Of a stretch of DNA of 35,313 bases, positions 9,764-18,134 are shown one piece after another. Source of the DNA: Ensifer sp. IC4062 (GTDB taxonomy: Bacteria; Pseudomonadota; Alphaproteobacteria; Rhizobiales; Rhizobiaceae). Made by a program: the position numbers and the translations under genes. The number at the start of each line of letters is the position of its first letter. Position 1 is the first letter of the stretch. Location: NCBI RefSeq assembly GCF_020193575.1, contig NZ_JADYVD010000060.1:1-35313 (forward strand), read 5' to 3'. Below the pieces are notes generated by a model. That model did no database searches. It saw nothing but the letters and a program-made list of their open reading frames with translations, and had not been told where the DNA came from.

Positions 9764-11438
9764 TTGACGATCTTTTCCAACAGCGCACGCAAGAAGACAC
9801 ATCTGGTCTCGGGGGCGGTGCTTGGCACATTCATCCTCTGCCATTTCTTCAATCATTCGCTCGGCCTGATCTCCATCAATGCCATGGAAGCCGGAAGGCG
9901 GACGTTTAATCTCCTCTGGCACAGCATACCCGGGACAATACTGCTCTACGGCGCGTTGCTCCTGCATTTCATGATGGCCCTCGACAGCCTTTACCGGCGG
10001 CAGACGCTCAGAATGCCCGCCCGCGAGGCGTTCAAAATCGTCTTCGGTCTCAGCTTGCCCTTTGTGTTGATGGCGCATGTGGTCGCCACGCGCATTGAAC
10101 CGATCTTCTCCGGGATCGAAGCCACTTATCCCGAAATCCTTCGATCGCTTTGGTCGAGTTCCATCAATACTACCCGCCAAACGGCGGCGCTGCTCCTTGC
10201 CTGGGGGTCATGGATGTCTCGGCGCCTGGTTCTGGATGCGCGGTCGAGCGTGGTTTCCGCGTTACGAGATCCTGCTCTATACGGTTGCGCTGCTCGTCCC
10301 GATCTTCGCACTGCTCGGATTCGTTAACGGTGCGCGCTCGCTTGAGCGCGTCTATGCGGAACATGGCGGCTATGGCGACACGGCTTATGTGAGTCAGAGG
10401 CCGCGGGTCGATCCGGCGCTCATGGAAAACATTCGCCTGGCGCTCTACGCCGGCTTCGGTGGCCTGATCGCCGGCACTTTCGCCCTTCGCGCGCTGCCGA
10501 CGCGCGGCCGAATTCGCGTCCGCTATCCCGACGGCCGTCTTGCGGCGGTCAGCCTTGGCTTCAGCGTGCTGGAGGCAAGCCGCGCCGCAGGCATCCCCCA
10601 CGTCTCGGTCTGTGGCGGACGTGGCCGCTGCTCGACGTGCCGGGTGCGCGTTATCCAGGGCCTAGAAGGCCAACCGGCGCCGGAGGCCGCGGAGCGGGCG
10701 ACGTTGGCCCGGGTCGGCGCGCCGGACAATGTGCGGCTCGCCTGTCAGTTCCGGCCCATTCATAGCGTCACCGTCGTCCCCATTCTCGACACCGACAGCC
10801 TCGGGATAAAGAAACAGCTGGCTCAGCAGGACGGCGAGGGCCGCGAACGCCGGATCGCCGTGCTCTTCTGCGATCTGCGCGATTTCACCCGCATTGCCGA
10901 ACACAAATTGCCTTTCGATACGGTGTTCCTGCTCAACCGCTACTTCGAAATGGTCGGCGAAGCCGTCGAGAGCTCGGGCGGCGTGGTCGACAAGTTCATC
11001 GGCGATGGCGCACTTGCGATCTTCGGGCTGAAGACCCCGTTCCAGGAAGCGTGCCTTCAGTCACTCGCGGCCGCGGCCCGTTTGTCCAAGGGAATCCAGG
11101 CTCTTAATCAGACATTCAATGGTGAGCTTGAACAACCGCTGCGATTGGCGATCGGCCTGCACGCAGGCCCGGCAATCATCGGCGAGATGGGCTATGGCCG
11201 GGCGACCTCGCTAACGGCGGTCGGTGATACGATCAACACCGCAAGCCGGCTCGAGGGGCTGGCGAAGGAGCACGATGCCGAACTCGCGGTTTCGGTCGAA
11301 CTCGTCCGTCGCGCCGGTCTCGACCTCGGCGGCAACATGCGCCTCGACATTGGCCTGCGCGGCCGGCAGGCGACCCTTGAGACTTGGATCCTCGCCAGCG
11401 CCACGCAGCTTTCCGAGGTGCTGCCGGCGCAAGGTTAG
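9764..11438 (+). pseudogene. Membrane adenylate cyclase with 2Fe-2S domain, frameshifted
   Basis: Two overlapping frames together encode one protein. The 5' frame (TTG at 9764, no ATG available) encodes a membrane domain with His27, His31, His53, His68 and His105, resembling cytochrome b-type heme proteins. Around 10203-10207 (GGGGG) the sense moves to the +1 frame: dropping one G joins LLLAW to GHGCLGAWFW. The 3' frame then holds a ferredoxin domain, C-x5-C-x2-C-x34-C (codons 10611-10745), and a class III cyclase domain from about 10854. That domain has both metal Asp residues (CDLRDF, GDGALAIF), the Lys and Asp of adenine recognition, and Asn/Arg in GDTINTASR. It would make cAMP under redox control. 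The frameshift may be real decay or a sequencing error. Confidence 0.75.
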
Positions 11439-11472
11439 GATCGACCCGAAAAGATGCAACAGCTTGTATGCT

Positions 11473-11582
11473 GCCCCTCACCCTAACCCTCTCCCGCGTG
11501 CGGGGAGAGAGGACCTGGGCGGCACGGCATAGCTCTTCGCCCCCACTTGCGGGCGGAAGGTGCCGGTAGGCGGATGAGGGGC
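11473..11582. repeat. Rhizobial intergenic palindromic element
   Basis: Terminal inverted repeats GCCCCTCA (11473-11480) and TGAGGGGC (11575-11582) enclose an inner CTCCCGC/GCGGGGAG stem and GCCCCCAC/GCGGGCGG arms. The CCCTCACCCTAACCCTCTCC type of sequence is a well-known dispersed intergenic repeat in alphaproteobacteria. It sits between the cyclase stop and the convergent rutR stop, where it may act as a bidirectional transcription barrier. It fills the interval and no gene is seen in it. Confidence 0.65.
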
Positions 11583-11594
11583 GATCGAGGGGAT

Positions 11595-12266
11595 TTACAT
11601 CTCATCAATGTAATTCGACGACGGTTGCTCGCGGACCTGCAGGCCATCGACGAACAGTCGCTCGAGGAAGCGTGCGGCATCCTCGAAACGCCCGTCGCCG
11701 GAGTTCTCCTGGCCGAGCACGGCACGGACCTGCACATCGAAGTCAGCATAGTGCTGCGTCGTCGACCAGATCGCGAAGATAAGGTGATAGGGATCGCACT
11801 TGGCGATCTTGCCGGCCTTTGCCCATGCGCGGATCACTTCGGCCTTCTCGTCAACGAGTTTTTTTAGGGGGCCTTTGAGTTCGTCCTCGATATGGGGCGC
11901 GCCCTGCAAGACCTCATTGGCAAACAGCCGGCTTTCACGCGGGAAATCACGCGCCATTTCCAGCTTCCGCCGGATGTAGCTGCGGATCTCGGCGACCGGG
12001 TTTCCCTCGGCATTGAACTCGCGGAGCGGATCGAGCCAGGTGTCGAGCACGCGATCGATCAGTGCGCGATGCATAGCCTCCTTCGTGCGGAAATAGTAGA
12101 GCAGATTCGGCTTCGACATGCCCGCCACTTCGGCGATCTGGTCGATCGTCGAGCCACGAAAGCCACGGGACGAAAAGACCTCCAGCGCCGCCTCGAGGAT
12201 CTGCTCCTCTTTCTCCTCCTGGATGCGTGTACGCCTCTGGGTCTTGGCCGCTCTTGGAAGTACCAT
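11595..12266 (-). CDS. rutR: TetR-family regulator, RutR-like
   Basis: A TetR-type repressor of 223 residues from the ATG at 12266 (MVLPRAAKTQRR), close to E. coli RutR in length. A 26-residue in-frame extension upstream is possible but looks non-coding. The N-terminal helix-turn-helix includes STIDQIAEVAGMSKPNLLYYF, the form typical of RutR, and the ligand-binding C-terminal domain has WSTTQHYADF. E. coli RutR senses uracil and thymine. This gene lies divergent from the ureidopropionase and hydA, with a RutR-box-like palindrome between them. It probably derepresses pyrimidine degradation when uracil is present. Family assignment is strong; the ligand is inferred. Confidence 0.8.
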   Translation of the reverse strand: MVLPRAAKTQRRTRIQEEKEEQILEAALEVFSSRGFRGSTIDQIAEVAGMSKPNLLYYFRTKEAMHRALIDRVLDTWLDPLREFNAEGNPVAEIRSYIRRKLEMARDFPRESRLFANEVLQGAPHIEDELKGPLKKLVDEKAEVIRAWAKAGKIAKCDPYHLIFAIWSTTQHYADFDVQVRAVLGQENSGDGRFEDAARFLERLFVDGLQVREQPSSNYIDEM

Positions 12267-12425
12267 CTCGCCCCCTGCCCGCTGCTGGCGCGCGAAGACA
12301 CTCGCGCGCAGACCACAAATTCGTTGCAGCCTCGTACTGCCCAAAATTCGGACGCGCCATCTTTTCGGGCAACAGTTCCGATTTTTTGTTTTTCCGGCTT
12401 GAGTGCCGGCACGGAAGTTGTAATG

Positions 12426-12441
12426 TTTACCAACCGGTCAA
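12426..12441. promoter_or_regulatory. RutR-like box between rutR and the ureidopropionase gene
   Basis: TTTACCAACCGGTCAA matches 12 of the 14 defined positions of the E. coli RutR operator TTGACCA-N2-TGGTCAA, with the same 7-2-7 spacing. It sits in the 303-base divergent region, 160 bases from the rutR start and 129 bases before the hydrolase start, where it could control both. The rest of the region (12267-12569) is lower in GC and shows no gene. Confidence 0.55.
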
Positions 12442-12569
12442 ATTATCAGCCAGTTTGTTTACAAAGGCAACGGCTGATCGAAAGGCACCAAAAACAAAAG
12501 CCTGGATTTGACCGGCGGGAACATGAGGGCTGCGCCGCAAGGGGCAAACCGAAAAATGAGGAGAACGCC

Positions 12570-13820
12570 ATGGCAGCACCTGGCGAGAACATGCGCGTCA
12601 ACGCTGACCGCCTGTGGGATTCGTTGATGGATATGGCAAAGATCGGCCCCGGCGTCGCCGGCGGCAACAATCGCCAGACATTGACGGACGAAGACGGCGA
12701 GGCTCGTCGGCTTTTCCAGTCTTGGTGCGAGGCAGCCGGGCTTACCATGGGTGTCGACAAGATGGGAACCATGTTCATGACGCGCCCCGGTACTGATCCG
12801 CACGCCCTGCCTGTGCACATCGGCTCTCATCTCGACACGCAACCGACCGGCGGCAAGTTCGACGGCGTGCTTGGAGTGCTGAGCGGTCTCGAGGTCGTCC
12901 GCACGATGAACGATCTCGGTATCCGCACCAAGCATCCGATCGTGGTGACGAACTGGACCAATGAAGAGGGTGCGCGGTTTGCGCCTGCGATGGTCGCCTC
13001 GGGCGTCTTTGCCGGTGCTCTCACGCTTGACTACGCCTATGCCCGCAAGGATCCCGAGGGCAAGTCTTTCGGCGACGAACTGAAGCGCATCGGCTGGCTC
13101 GGAGACGAGGAAGTTGGCGCGCGCAAGATGCACGCCTATTTCGAATATCACATCGAACAGGGACCGATCCTTGAGGCCGCGAGCAAGCAGATCGGCGTCG
13201 TCACGCACTGTCAGGGCCTGTGGTGGCTGGAAGTCACGCTCACAGGCCGGGAGGCCCACACCGGCTCGACGCCGATGAACATGCGACTGAATGCCGGCCT
13301 CGCCATGGCGCGGATCTTCGAAATGGTCCAGAACGTTGCCATGGAAAACCAGCCGGGTGCGGTCGGCGGTGTCGGACAGGTATTCTTCTCTCCCAATTCG
13401 CGCAACGTGCTGCCGGGCAAGGTCGTCTTCACCATCGACATCCGCTCGCCCGACCAGGCAAAGCTCGACGGCATGCGTGCGCGTATCGAGGCCGAAGCGC
13501 CGAAGATCGCCGAGGCGCTGGGTGTCGGCTGCTCGATCGAGGCAGTCGGCCATTTCGATCCCGTGACCTTCGACCCCAAACTGGTCGCGACCGTGCGCGG
13601 CGCCGCGGAGAAGCTCGGCTACAGCCACATGAATCTCATCTCCGGCGCCGGCCACGACGCCTGTTGGGCCGCGAAGGTCGCGCCGACCACGATGATCATG
13701 TGCCCCTGCGTCGGCGGCCTCAGCCACAACGAGGCGGAGGATATCTCCAAAGAGTGGGCCTCCGCGGGAGCCGATGTCCTCTTCCACGCCGTGCTTGAGA
13801 CGGCCGAAATCGTAAGGTGA
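12570..13820 (+). CDS. Zn-dependent M20 hydrolase, beta-ureidopropionase type
   Basis: A 416-residue member of the M20/M28 N-carbamoyl-amino-acid hydrolase group (AmaB/PydC/HyuC, also allantoate amidohydrolase). Metal and catalytic residues are visible: His87 in HIGSHLDT, Asp98 in GGKFDGV, Glu132-Glu133 in TNEEGARF, and a later EYHIEQGP with its conserved His. The dimerisation lid carries GREAHTGSTP. GAGGAG before the ATG at 12570 fixes the start; the same frame is open upstream but does not look coding. It precedes hydA, so the likely reaction is N-carbamoyl-beta-alanine to beta-alanine, CO2 and ammonia, the last step of reductive pyrimidine catabolism. Related family members act on other carbamoyl amino acids, so the substrate is inferred. 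Confidence 0.85.
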   Translation: MAAPGENMRVNADRLWDSLMDMAKIGPGVAGGNNRQTLTDEDGEARRLFQSWCEAAGLTMGVDKMGTMFMTRPGTDPHALPVHIGSHLDTQPTGGKFDGVLGVLSGLEVVRTMNDLGIRTKHPIVVTNWTNEEGARFAPAMVASGVFAGALTLDYAYARKDPEGKSFGDELKRIGWLGDEEVGARKMHAYFEYHIEQGPILEAASKQIGVVTHCQGLWWLEVTLTGREAHTGSTPMNMRLNAGLAMARIFEMVQNVAMENQPGAVGGVGQVFFSPNSRNVLPGKVVFTIDIRSPDQAKLDGMRARIEAEAPKIAEALGVGCSIEAVGHFDPVTFDPKLVATVRGAAEKLGYSHMNLISGAGHDACWAAKVAPTTMIMCPCVGGLSHNEAEDISKEWASAGADVLFHAVLETAEIVR

Positions 13821-13826
13821 TATTGT

Positions 13827-13856
13827 GGGCGGGACGACGGTTCCGCCCTTTTTCTT
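13827..13856 (+). terminator. Terminator-like hairpin between the hydrolase and hydA
   Basis: GGGCGGGA (13827-13834) pairs with TTCCGCCC (13841-13848) with one G-T wobble and a six-base loop. TTTTTCTT follows immediately. It begins six bases after the hydrolase stop and ends about 45 bases before the hydA start. It fits an intrinsic terminator or partial attenuator inside the operon. No clear promoter is visible in the short stretch before hydA. Confidence 0.65.
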
Positions 13857-13901
13857 GGCCCGTCCGGCGGCCGAAAACACAATCGCAAGGGAACACGAGC
13901 A

Positions 13902-15356
13902 ATGAGCACTGTGATCAAGGGCGGAACCATCGTCACGGCCGATCTCACCTACAGAAGCGATATAAAAATCGACGGCGGCAAGATCGTCGAGATCGGTCCG
14001 AATCTTTCCGGCACCGAGACGCTGGATGCGACCGGCTGCTATGTCATGCCCGGCGGCATCGACCCGCACACCCACCTCGAAATGCCCTTCATGGGCACCT
14101 ATTCCTCGGACGATTTCGAAAGCGGCACCCGTGCGGCACTCGCGGGCGGCACGACCATGGTGGTCGATTTCGCACTCCCCTCGCCCGGTCAGTCGCTCCT
14201 GGAAGCGCTCACCATGTGGGACAACAAGTCGACACGCGCCAATTGCGACTATTCCTTCCACATGGCGATCACCTGGTGGGGCGAGCAGGTCTTTAACGAG
14301 ATGGAGACCATCGTCAAGGACAAGGGTATCAACACTTTCAAGCACTTCATGGCCTATAAGGGCGCGCTGATGGTGGATGACGACGAGATGTTCTCCTCGT
14401 TCCAGCGCTGCGCCGGGCTTGGCGCCCTGCCGCTCGTCCACGCCGAAAACGGCGACGTCGTCGCCCAGTTGCAGGCGAAGCTGCTCGCCGAAGGCAACAA
14501 CGGCCCCGAAGCCCACGCCTATTCGCGACCGGCGGAAGTCGAAGGCGAGGCGACCAACCGTGCGATCATGATCGCCGACATGGCCGGCTGTCCGGTCTAT
14601 ATCGTCCACACCTCCTGCGAGCAGGCGCACGAGGCGATCCGGCGCGCCCGCGCCAAGGGCATGCGCGTCTTCGGCGAGCCGTTGATCCAGCACCTGACTC
14701 TCGATGAAAGCGAATATTTCAACAAAGATTGGGACCACGCCGCCCGCCGCGTGATGTCACCGCCCTTCCGCAACAAGCAGCATCAGGACAGCCTCTGGGC
14801 CGGACTTGCTTCGGGCTCGCTGCAGGTGGTGGCGACAGACCATTGCGCCTTCACCACCGAGCAGAAACGCTTCGGCGTTGGCGATTTCACCAAGATCCCG
14901 AACGGCACCGGGGGGCTCGAAGACCGAATGCCGATGCTCTGGACCCACGGCGTCGCCACCGGTCGCATCACCATGAACGAATTCGTCGCGGTGACCTCGA
15001 CCAACATCGCCAAGATCCTCAACATCTATCCGAAGAAGGGCGCAATCCTGGTCGGCGCCGATGCTGACCTCGTCGTGTGGGATCCGAAGCGCTCGAAGAC
15101 GATCTCGGCCAAGTCCCAGCAATCGTCGATCGACTATAACGTCTTCGAGGGCAAGACCGTAACTGGGCTGCCTCGCTTCACGCTCACTCGCGGCGTCGTT
15201 TCGATTGAGGAAGGCACGGTGAAGACGCAGGAAGGCCACGGAGAATTCGTCAAGCGCGACCCCTTCCCCGCGGTGAGCACGGCTCTTACCACATGGAAGG
15301 AAGTGACGGCGCCGCGTGCCGTACAGCGCACCGGCATTCCGGCAAGCGGGGTGTGA
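13902..15356 (+). CDS. hydA: Dihydropyrimidinase (D-hydantoinase)
   Basis: A 484-residue amidohydrolase-superfamily enzyme of the usual length. The binuclear metal site is complete: His56 and His58 in DPHTHLEMPF, the lysine carboxylated in this family, Lys153 in FMAYKG, His180 in PLVHAENG, a later His in YIVHTSCEQ, and Asp in VATDHCAF. It opens the ring of 5,6-dihydrouracil or dihydrothymine to N-carbamoyl-beta-alanine or its methyl analogue. It also acts on hydantoins in many bacteria. It lies 81 bases after the M20 hydrolase, which would use its product. AAGGGA precedes the ATG. The pathway placement between PreTA and the hydrolase is strongly supported by context. Confidence 0.92.
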   Translation: MSTVIKGGTIVTADLTYRSDIKIDGGKIVEIGPNLSGTETLDATGCYVMPGGIDPHTHLEMPFMGTYSSDDFESGTRAALAGGTTMVVDFALPSPGQSLLEALTMWDNKSTRANCDYSFHMAITWWGEQVFNEMETIVKDKGINTFKHFMAYKGALMVDDDEMFSSFQRCAGLGALPLVHAENGDVVAQLQAKLLAEGNNGPEAHAYSRPAEVEGEATNRAIMIADMAGCPVYIVHTSCEQAHEAIRRARAKGMRVFGEPLIQHLTLDESEYFNKDWDHAARRVMSPPFRNKQHQDSLWAGLASGSLQVVATDHCAFTTEQKRFGVGDFTKIPNGTGGLEDRMPMLWTHGVATGRITMNEFVAVTSTNIAKILNIYPKKGAILVGADADLVVWDPKRSKTISAKSQQSSIDYNVFEGKTVTGLPRFTLTRGVVSIEEGTVKTQEGHGEFVKRDPFPAVSTALTTWKEVTAPRAVQRTGIPASGV

Positions 15357-15374
15357 TCGGGTAATCGGGGCAGA

Positions 15375-15899
15375 GTGCTGGCAATGTATGCTCATGACCG
15401 GGAGAACTGGTTTCCGCGCCTACACGCGGCGGCGACGCTCGCCGGCACCTACACGGCTTTCGCCATGTTAGTGTTCGTCGACCCTAAGTCAATTTCGGAT
15501 GTCCCTTTCCCTGTTCTCATTTCGGTCGGCATTCTGTTGCCATTCTTTGTATCTCTGGTCGCATTCCCTGTCTTCGCTCCGGCAAGTTTCGGTCTCTACT
15601 GGCTCATGCAGCGGTTTGGCCGACGGAATCTGGGCTACCATTGCCTTGCTGGCGTCGTGTGTGTCGCGCTGACATTCGCGTTTATTCTCCTGGCGGGATT
15701 CATTGCATCCTCTTTCGAGAATGCCCCTGAACCATTGGAGGATGTCGGACTCTACGGTCAGCCAATAGGACGGCAGGATCAATTGTTCTTCGCAGCCTGC
15801 GCCATCAGCGGCGCGGCAGGGGGAGCAGCCTTCTATTTCGCGCGGAGGATTGCGAATTCAGGAACCCCAGCTGAGAAAGCGGATGGAGGGCGAGCATAG
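15375..15899 (+). CDS. Small hypothetical membrane protein
   Basis: A 174-residue protein that I do not recognise. It has four hydrophobic segments, near residues 19-35, 44-67, 88-112 and 135-155. It has a short basic N-terminus and a hydrophilic tail. The start is uncertain: GTG at 15375 has a GGGGC-like site at a suitable distance, and an in-frame ATG lies three codons later. It begins 18 bases after hydA, so it may be cotranscribed. The 117 bases after it, before the convergent cupin gene, show no clear terminator or gene. No function can be assigned from sequence. Confidence 0.6.
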   Translation: MLAMYAHDRENWFPRLHAAATLAGTYTAFAMLVFVDPKSISDVPFPVLISVGILLPFFVSLVAFPVFAPASFGLYWLMQRFGRRNLGYHCLAGVVCVALTFAFILLAGFIASSFENAPEPLEDVGLYGQPIGRQDQLFFAACAISGAAGGAAFYFARRIANSGTPAEKADGGRA

Positions 15900-16016
15900 A
15901 TGGTTCAAGTGCTGTCGGCTTGGTCATTGCCTTCGCCCGCCCCCAACAACCTCACTGACATTATCCCTTCGCGGTGCGAGATTGAGGATTTGCGGCAAGT
16001 TGCGGCAATCTCCGCC

Positions 16017-16427
16017 TCACGGCACCAAGGCGTCGAGTTCGGGCAAAAGCACGACGCTTTCCTGTTCGTTCGGATCCGTCCGAGCGATCACCGCCGAGCA
16101 CGGCGTGTCGGAAAGATTGGCAGGCAGGTGCGGCACGCCGGCCGGGATATAGAACATCTCGCCGGCCTTGACTATCACATGTTGTTCGAGCCGGTCGCCG
16201 AACCAGGTATGCGCCTCGCCGGCAAGTACGTAGATCGCGGTCTCATGGCTTTCATGCAAATGCGCCTTGGCACGCGCACCAGGCGGCATGGTCAGGAGAT
16301 GCATGCAAATGCCCTTCGAGCCGACCGTTTCCGCGGCGATCCCCGCGAAATAGTTAAGCCCCTGCTTGCCGGCATAGGTGTCACCGGGCCGAACCACGCG
16401 ACAGCCAGAATTGGATGATCGAGACAT
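16017..16427 (-). CDS. Cupin-domain protein
   Basis: A 136-residue single-domain cupin. Motif 1 is HLHESHETAIYVLAGE, with the metal-ligand His pair and Glu. Motif 2 follows with GEMFYIPAGVPHLPAN, including the conserved Gly, Pro and His. The start at 16427 (MSRSSNSGCRVV) has GGAGAG nearby; the frame extends upstream but that part is antisense to the ABC ATPase. It is transcribed away from the transporter operon, with starts 113 bases apart. Small cupins of this kind may be isomerases, dioxygenases or binding proteins. A role in handling the transported compound is possible but unproven. Confidence 0.75.
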   Translation of the reverse strand: MSRSSNSGCRVVRPGDTYAGKQGLNYFAGIAAETVGSKGICMHLLTMPPGARAKAHLHESHETAIYVLAGEAHTWFGDRLEQHVIVKAGEMFYIPAGVPHLPANLSDTPCSAVIARTDPNEQESVVLLPELDALVP

Positions 16428-16539
16428 GAACGCTCTCCAGAATTCGTTGAAAAAACCGCAACAGACGGTATCGGCGGCATTGCATGTTGCAGGTTCGGAT
16501 AGCAGTCTGCCACAGACAAGCCATAATGAGAATCCGCCC

Positions 16540-17331
16540 ATGACATCCAATTCTGCCTCCGTGGTCTCTGCTCGGGATCTCGGCCTCACGTTCCAGACCA
16601 GCGACGGGCCGGTCAATGCGCTGACGGGCGTGAACCTCGATGTGGCCAAGGGCGATTTTGTCTCCTTCATCGGCCCGTCCGGATGCGGCAAGACGACATT
16701 CCTGCGGGTCATCGCGGACCTCGAGAAACCGACTTCCGGCGCCATTGCGGTCAACGGCATGACGCCCGAAGAGGCCCGCCGGCACCGCGCCTACGGCTAT
16801 GTCTTCCAGGCGGCAGCACTTTATCCCTGGCGCACGATCGAGAAGAACATCGCCCTGCCGCTCGAAATCATGGGCTATTCGAAGGACGAGCGGAAGGCTC
16901 GGATCGAGCGCACGCTCGAACTCGTCAACCTCTCGGGCTTCGGCAAGAAATATCCCTGGCAGCTTTCCGGCGGCATGCAGCAGCGCGCCTCGATCGCCCG
17001 CGCGCTTGCGTTCGACGCCGATCTCCTGCTGATGGACGAACCGTTCGGCGCCCTCGACGAGATTGTCCGCGACCACCTGAACGAGCAGCTTCTGAAGCTC
17101 TGGGCGCGCACGAACAAAACGATCTGTTTCGTCACTCATTCGATTCCGGAGGCGGTCTACCTCTCGACCAGGATCGTCGTCATGAGCCCGCGCCCGGGCC
17201 GCGTCACCGACATCATCGAATCCACTCTGCCGAAGGAACGGCCGCTCGGCGTCCGTGAGACACCTGAGTTCCTGGAGATCGCCCATCGTGTACGCGAGGG
17301 CTTGAGAGCGGGGCACAGCTATGATGAATAG
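16540..17331 (+). CDS. ABC transporter ATPase (nitrate/taurine/pyrimidine type)
   Basis: A 263-residue ATPase of the SsuB/TauB/ThiZ group. Walker A GPSGCGKT is at residues 45-52, signature LSGGM at 142-146, Walker B LLLMDEP at 162-168 and the switch His at 200. I chose the ATG at 16540 (MTSNSASVV). An earlier in-frame ATG at 16426 would overlap the cupin start and encodes sequence unlike the family. No strong ribosome site precedes either start. It is the first gene of an operon with two permeases and a NMT1/THI5-like binding protein. The substrate is unknown; proximity to the uracil degradation genes suggests a pyrimidine-related compound. Confidence 0.85.
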   Translation: MTSNSASVVSARDLGLTFQTSDGPVNALTGVNLDVAKGDFVSFIGPSGCGKTTFLRVIADLEKPTSGAIAVNGMTPEEARRHRAYGYVFQAAALYPWRTIEKNIALPLEIMGYSKDERKARIERTLELVNLSGFGKKYPWQLSGGMQQRASIARALAFDADLLLMDEPFGALDEIVRDHLNEQLLKLWARTNKTICFVTHSIPEAVYLSTRIVVMSPRPGRVTDIIESTLPKERPLGVRETPEFLEIAHRVREGLRAGHSYDE

Positions 17332-17800
17332 CGGTTCCGTCAAGATCACGTGTCGGGACGCAGTTATAGCGGATATGGCGGCATGTGCCGGCATTCTCAA
17401 CCGCTGGATCGATGCGACGCCGTGGATGCCGAGGGTGCATGCCAAGGCCGAGGTCGTGCGGCATTACCGGGGAACTGTTTTCGTGGAGCGCGCGGTGATC
17501 GTTGCAGACCGCGAGGATCAAGTTGCTGGCTTTCTCGCTCTGTCAACGGACGCCTACATTACGGCGCTTTACGTCGATGAGCATCACCGAAGTGCCGGGA
17601 TCGGCGCAAGCTTGTTGCATGAGGCAAAGAAACGCGCACCGGACGAGCTCAATCTCTGGACCTTTGAGCATAACACGAACGCACAGCGCTTCTATGAACG
17701 CGAAGGCTTCATTGCCTTGCGGAGGACGGATGGCGAGAACGAGGAAGGTCTGCCCGACATACTTTACAGCTGGCATGCTGCAGGAGGTCAGCGCGCATGA
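17321..17800 (+). CDS. GNAT-family N-acetyltransferase
   Basis: A 159-residue GNAT protein. The acetyl-CoA loop lies in ALYVDEHHRSAGIGASLLHE (RSAGIG forms the R-x-x-G-x-G/A motif). The family's C-terminal NxNAQRFYEREGF is also present and ends in a hydrophobic strand. It starts 11 bases inside the ATPase gene and overlaps the next gene by four bases, so it is translationally coupled within the transporter operon. Its acceptor cannot be read from sequence. It may modify an imported compound or simply be a passenger. Confidence 0.8.
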   Translation: MMNSGSVKITCRDAVIADMAACAGILNRWIDATPWMPRVHAKAEVVRHYRGTVFVERAVIVADREDQVAGFLALSTDAYITALYVDEHHRSAGIGASLLHEAKKRAPDELNLWTFEHNTNAQRFYEREGFIALRRTDGENEEGLPDILYSWHAAGGQRA

Positions 17801-18132
17801 ACCCCGCCTACGTTCTTTGGCTTCTCCTTGCCACTTTCATTTTTCTTGGCGGCGCGACCGCATCGCGCGCCTACGTTTCCAGCAACAGCATTCCCGTGCT
17901 GCTGCTCGCACTTGGGCTCTATGTGATCGGCAACCTCATCATGGTGAAGCTCATGCGCGAGGGAGGTCTGGGGCTCGCCATTTCGCTGTCGGCCGTTGTG
18001 CAGCTAGTGCTCGTCAACCTTATCGCCTTCACACTCTTTGGCGAGAAGCTGAGCACGACGCAGATGGCGGGCGTGCTGCTCGGAATCGCCGCGATGGGGC
18101 TGATGTTGCTGCCGACGAGCGGAAGGGCCTGA
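17797..18132 (+). CDS. SMR/EamA-like four-helix membrane protein
   Basis: A 111-residue protein with four hydrophobic segments filling nearly its whole length, resembling small multidrug resistance or half-EamA transporters. LFGEKLSTTQMAGVLLGIAAM at the end is typical of the last two helices of these families. However, the conserved membrane Glu of true SMR pumps is not evident in the first helix (LWLLLATFIFLGGATASRA). ATGA overlap with the acetyltransferase and a two-base gap to the permease place it in the operon. It may be an accessory membrane component or an exporter. Function uncertain. Confidence 0.7.
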   Translation: MNPAYVLWLLLATFIFLGGATASRAYVSSNSIPVLLLALGLYVIGNLIMVKLMREGGLGLAISLSAVVQLVLVNLIAFTLFGEKLSTTQMAGVLLGIAAMGLMLLPTSGRA

Positions 18133-18134
18133 CC

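Noticed and set aside
9539..10180. A 213-codon minus-strand open frame opposite the cyclase membrane domain
   Set aside because: No motif, and it overlaps both the dehydrogenase remnant and the cyclase.
12459..14738. A 759-codon minus-strand open frame opposite the M20 hydrolase and hydA
   Set aside because: It spans two well-supported genes and their terminator, and its composition is that of an antisense shadow.
16505..16517. GTCTG-N3-CAGAC palindrome before the ABC ATPase as an operator
   Set aside because: Arms of five bases are expected often by chance in a window this size, and no regulator gene is adjacent.
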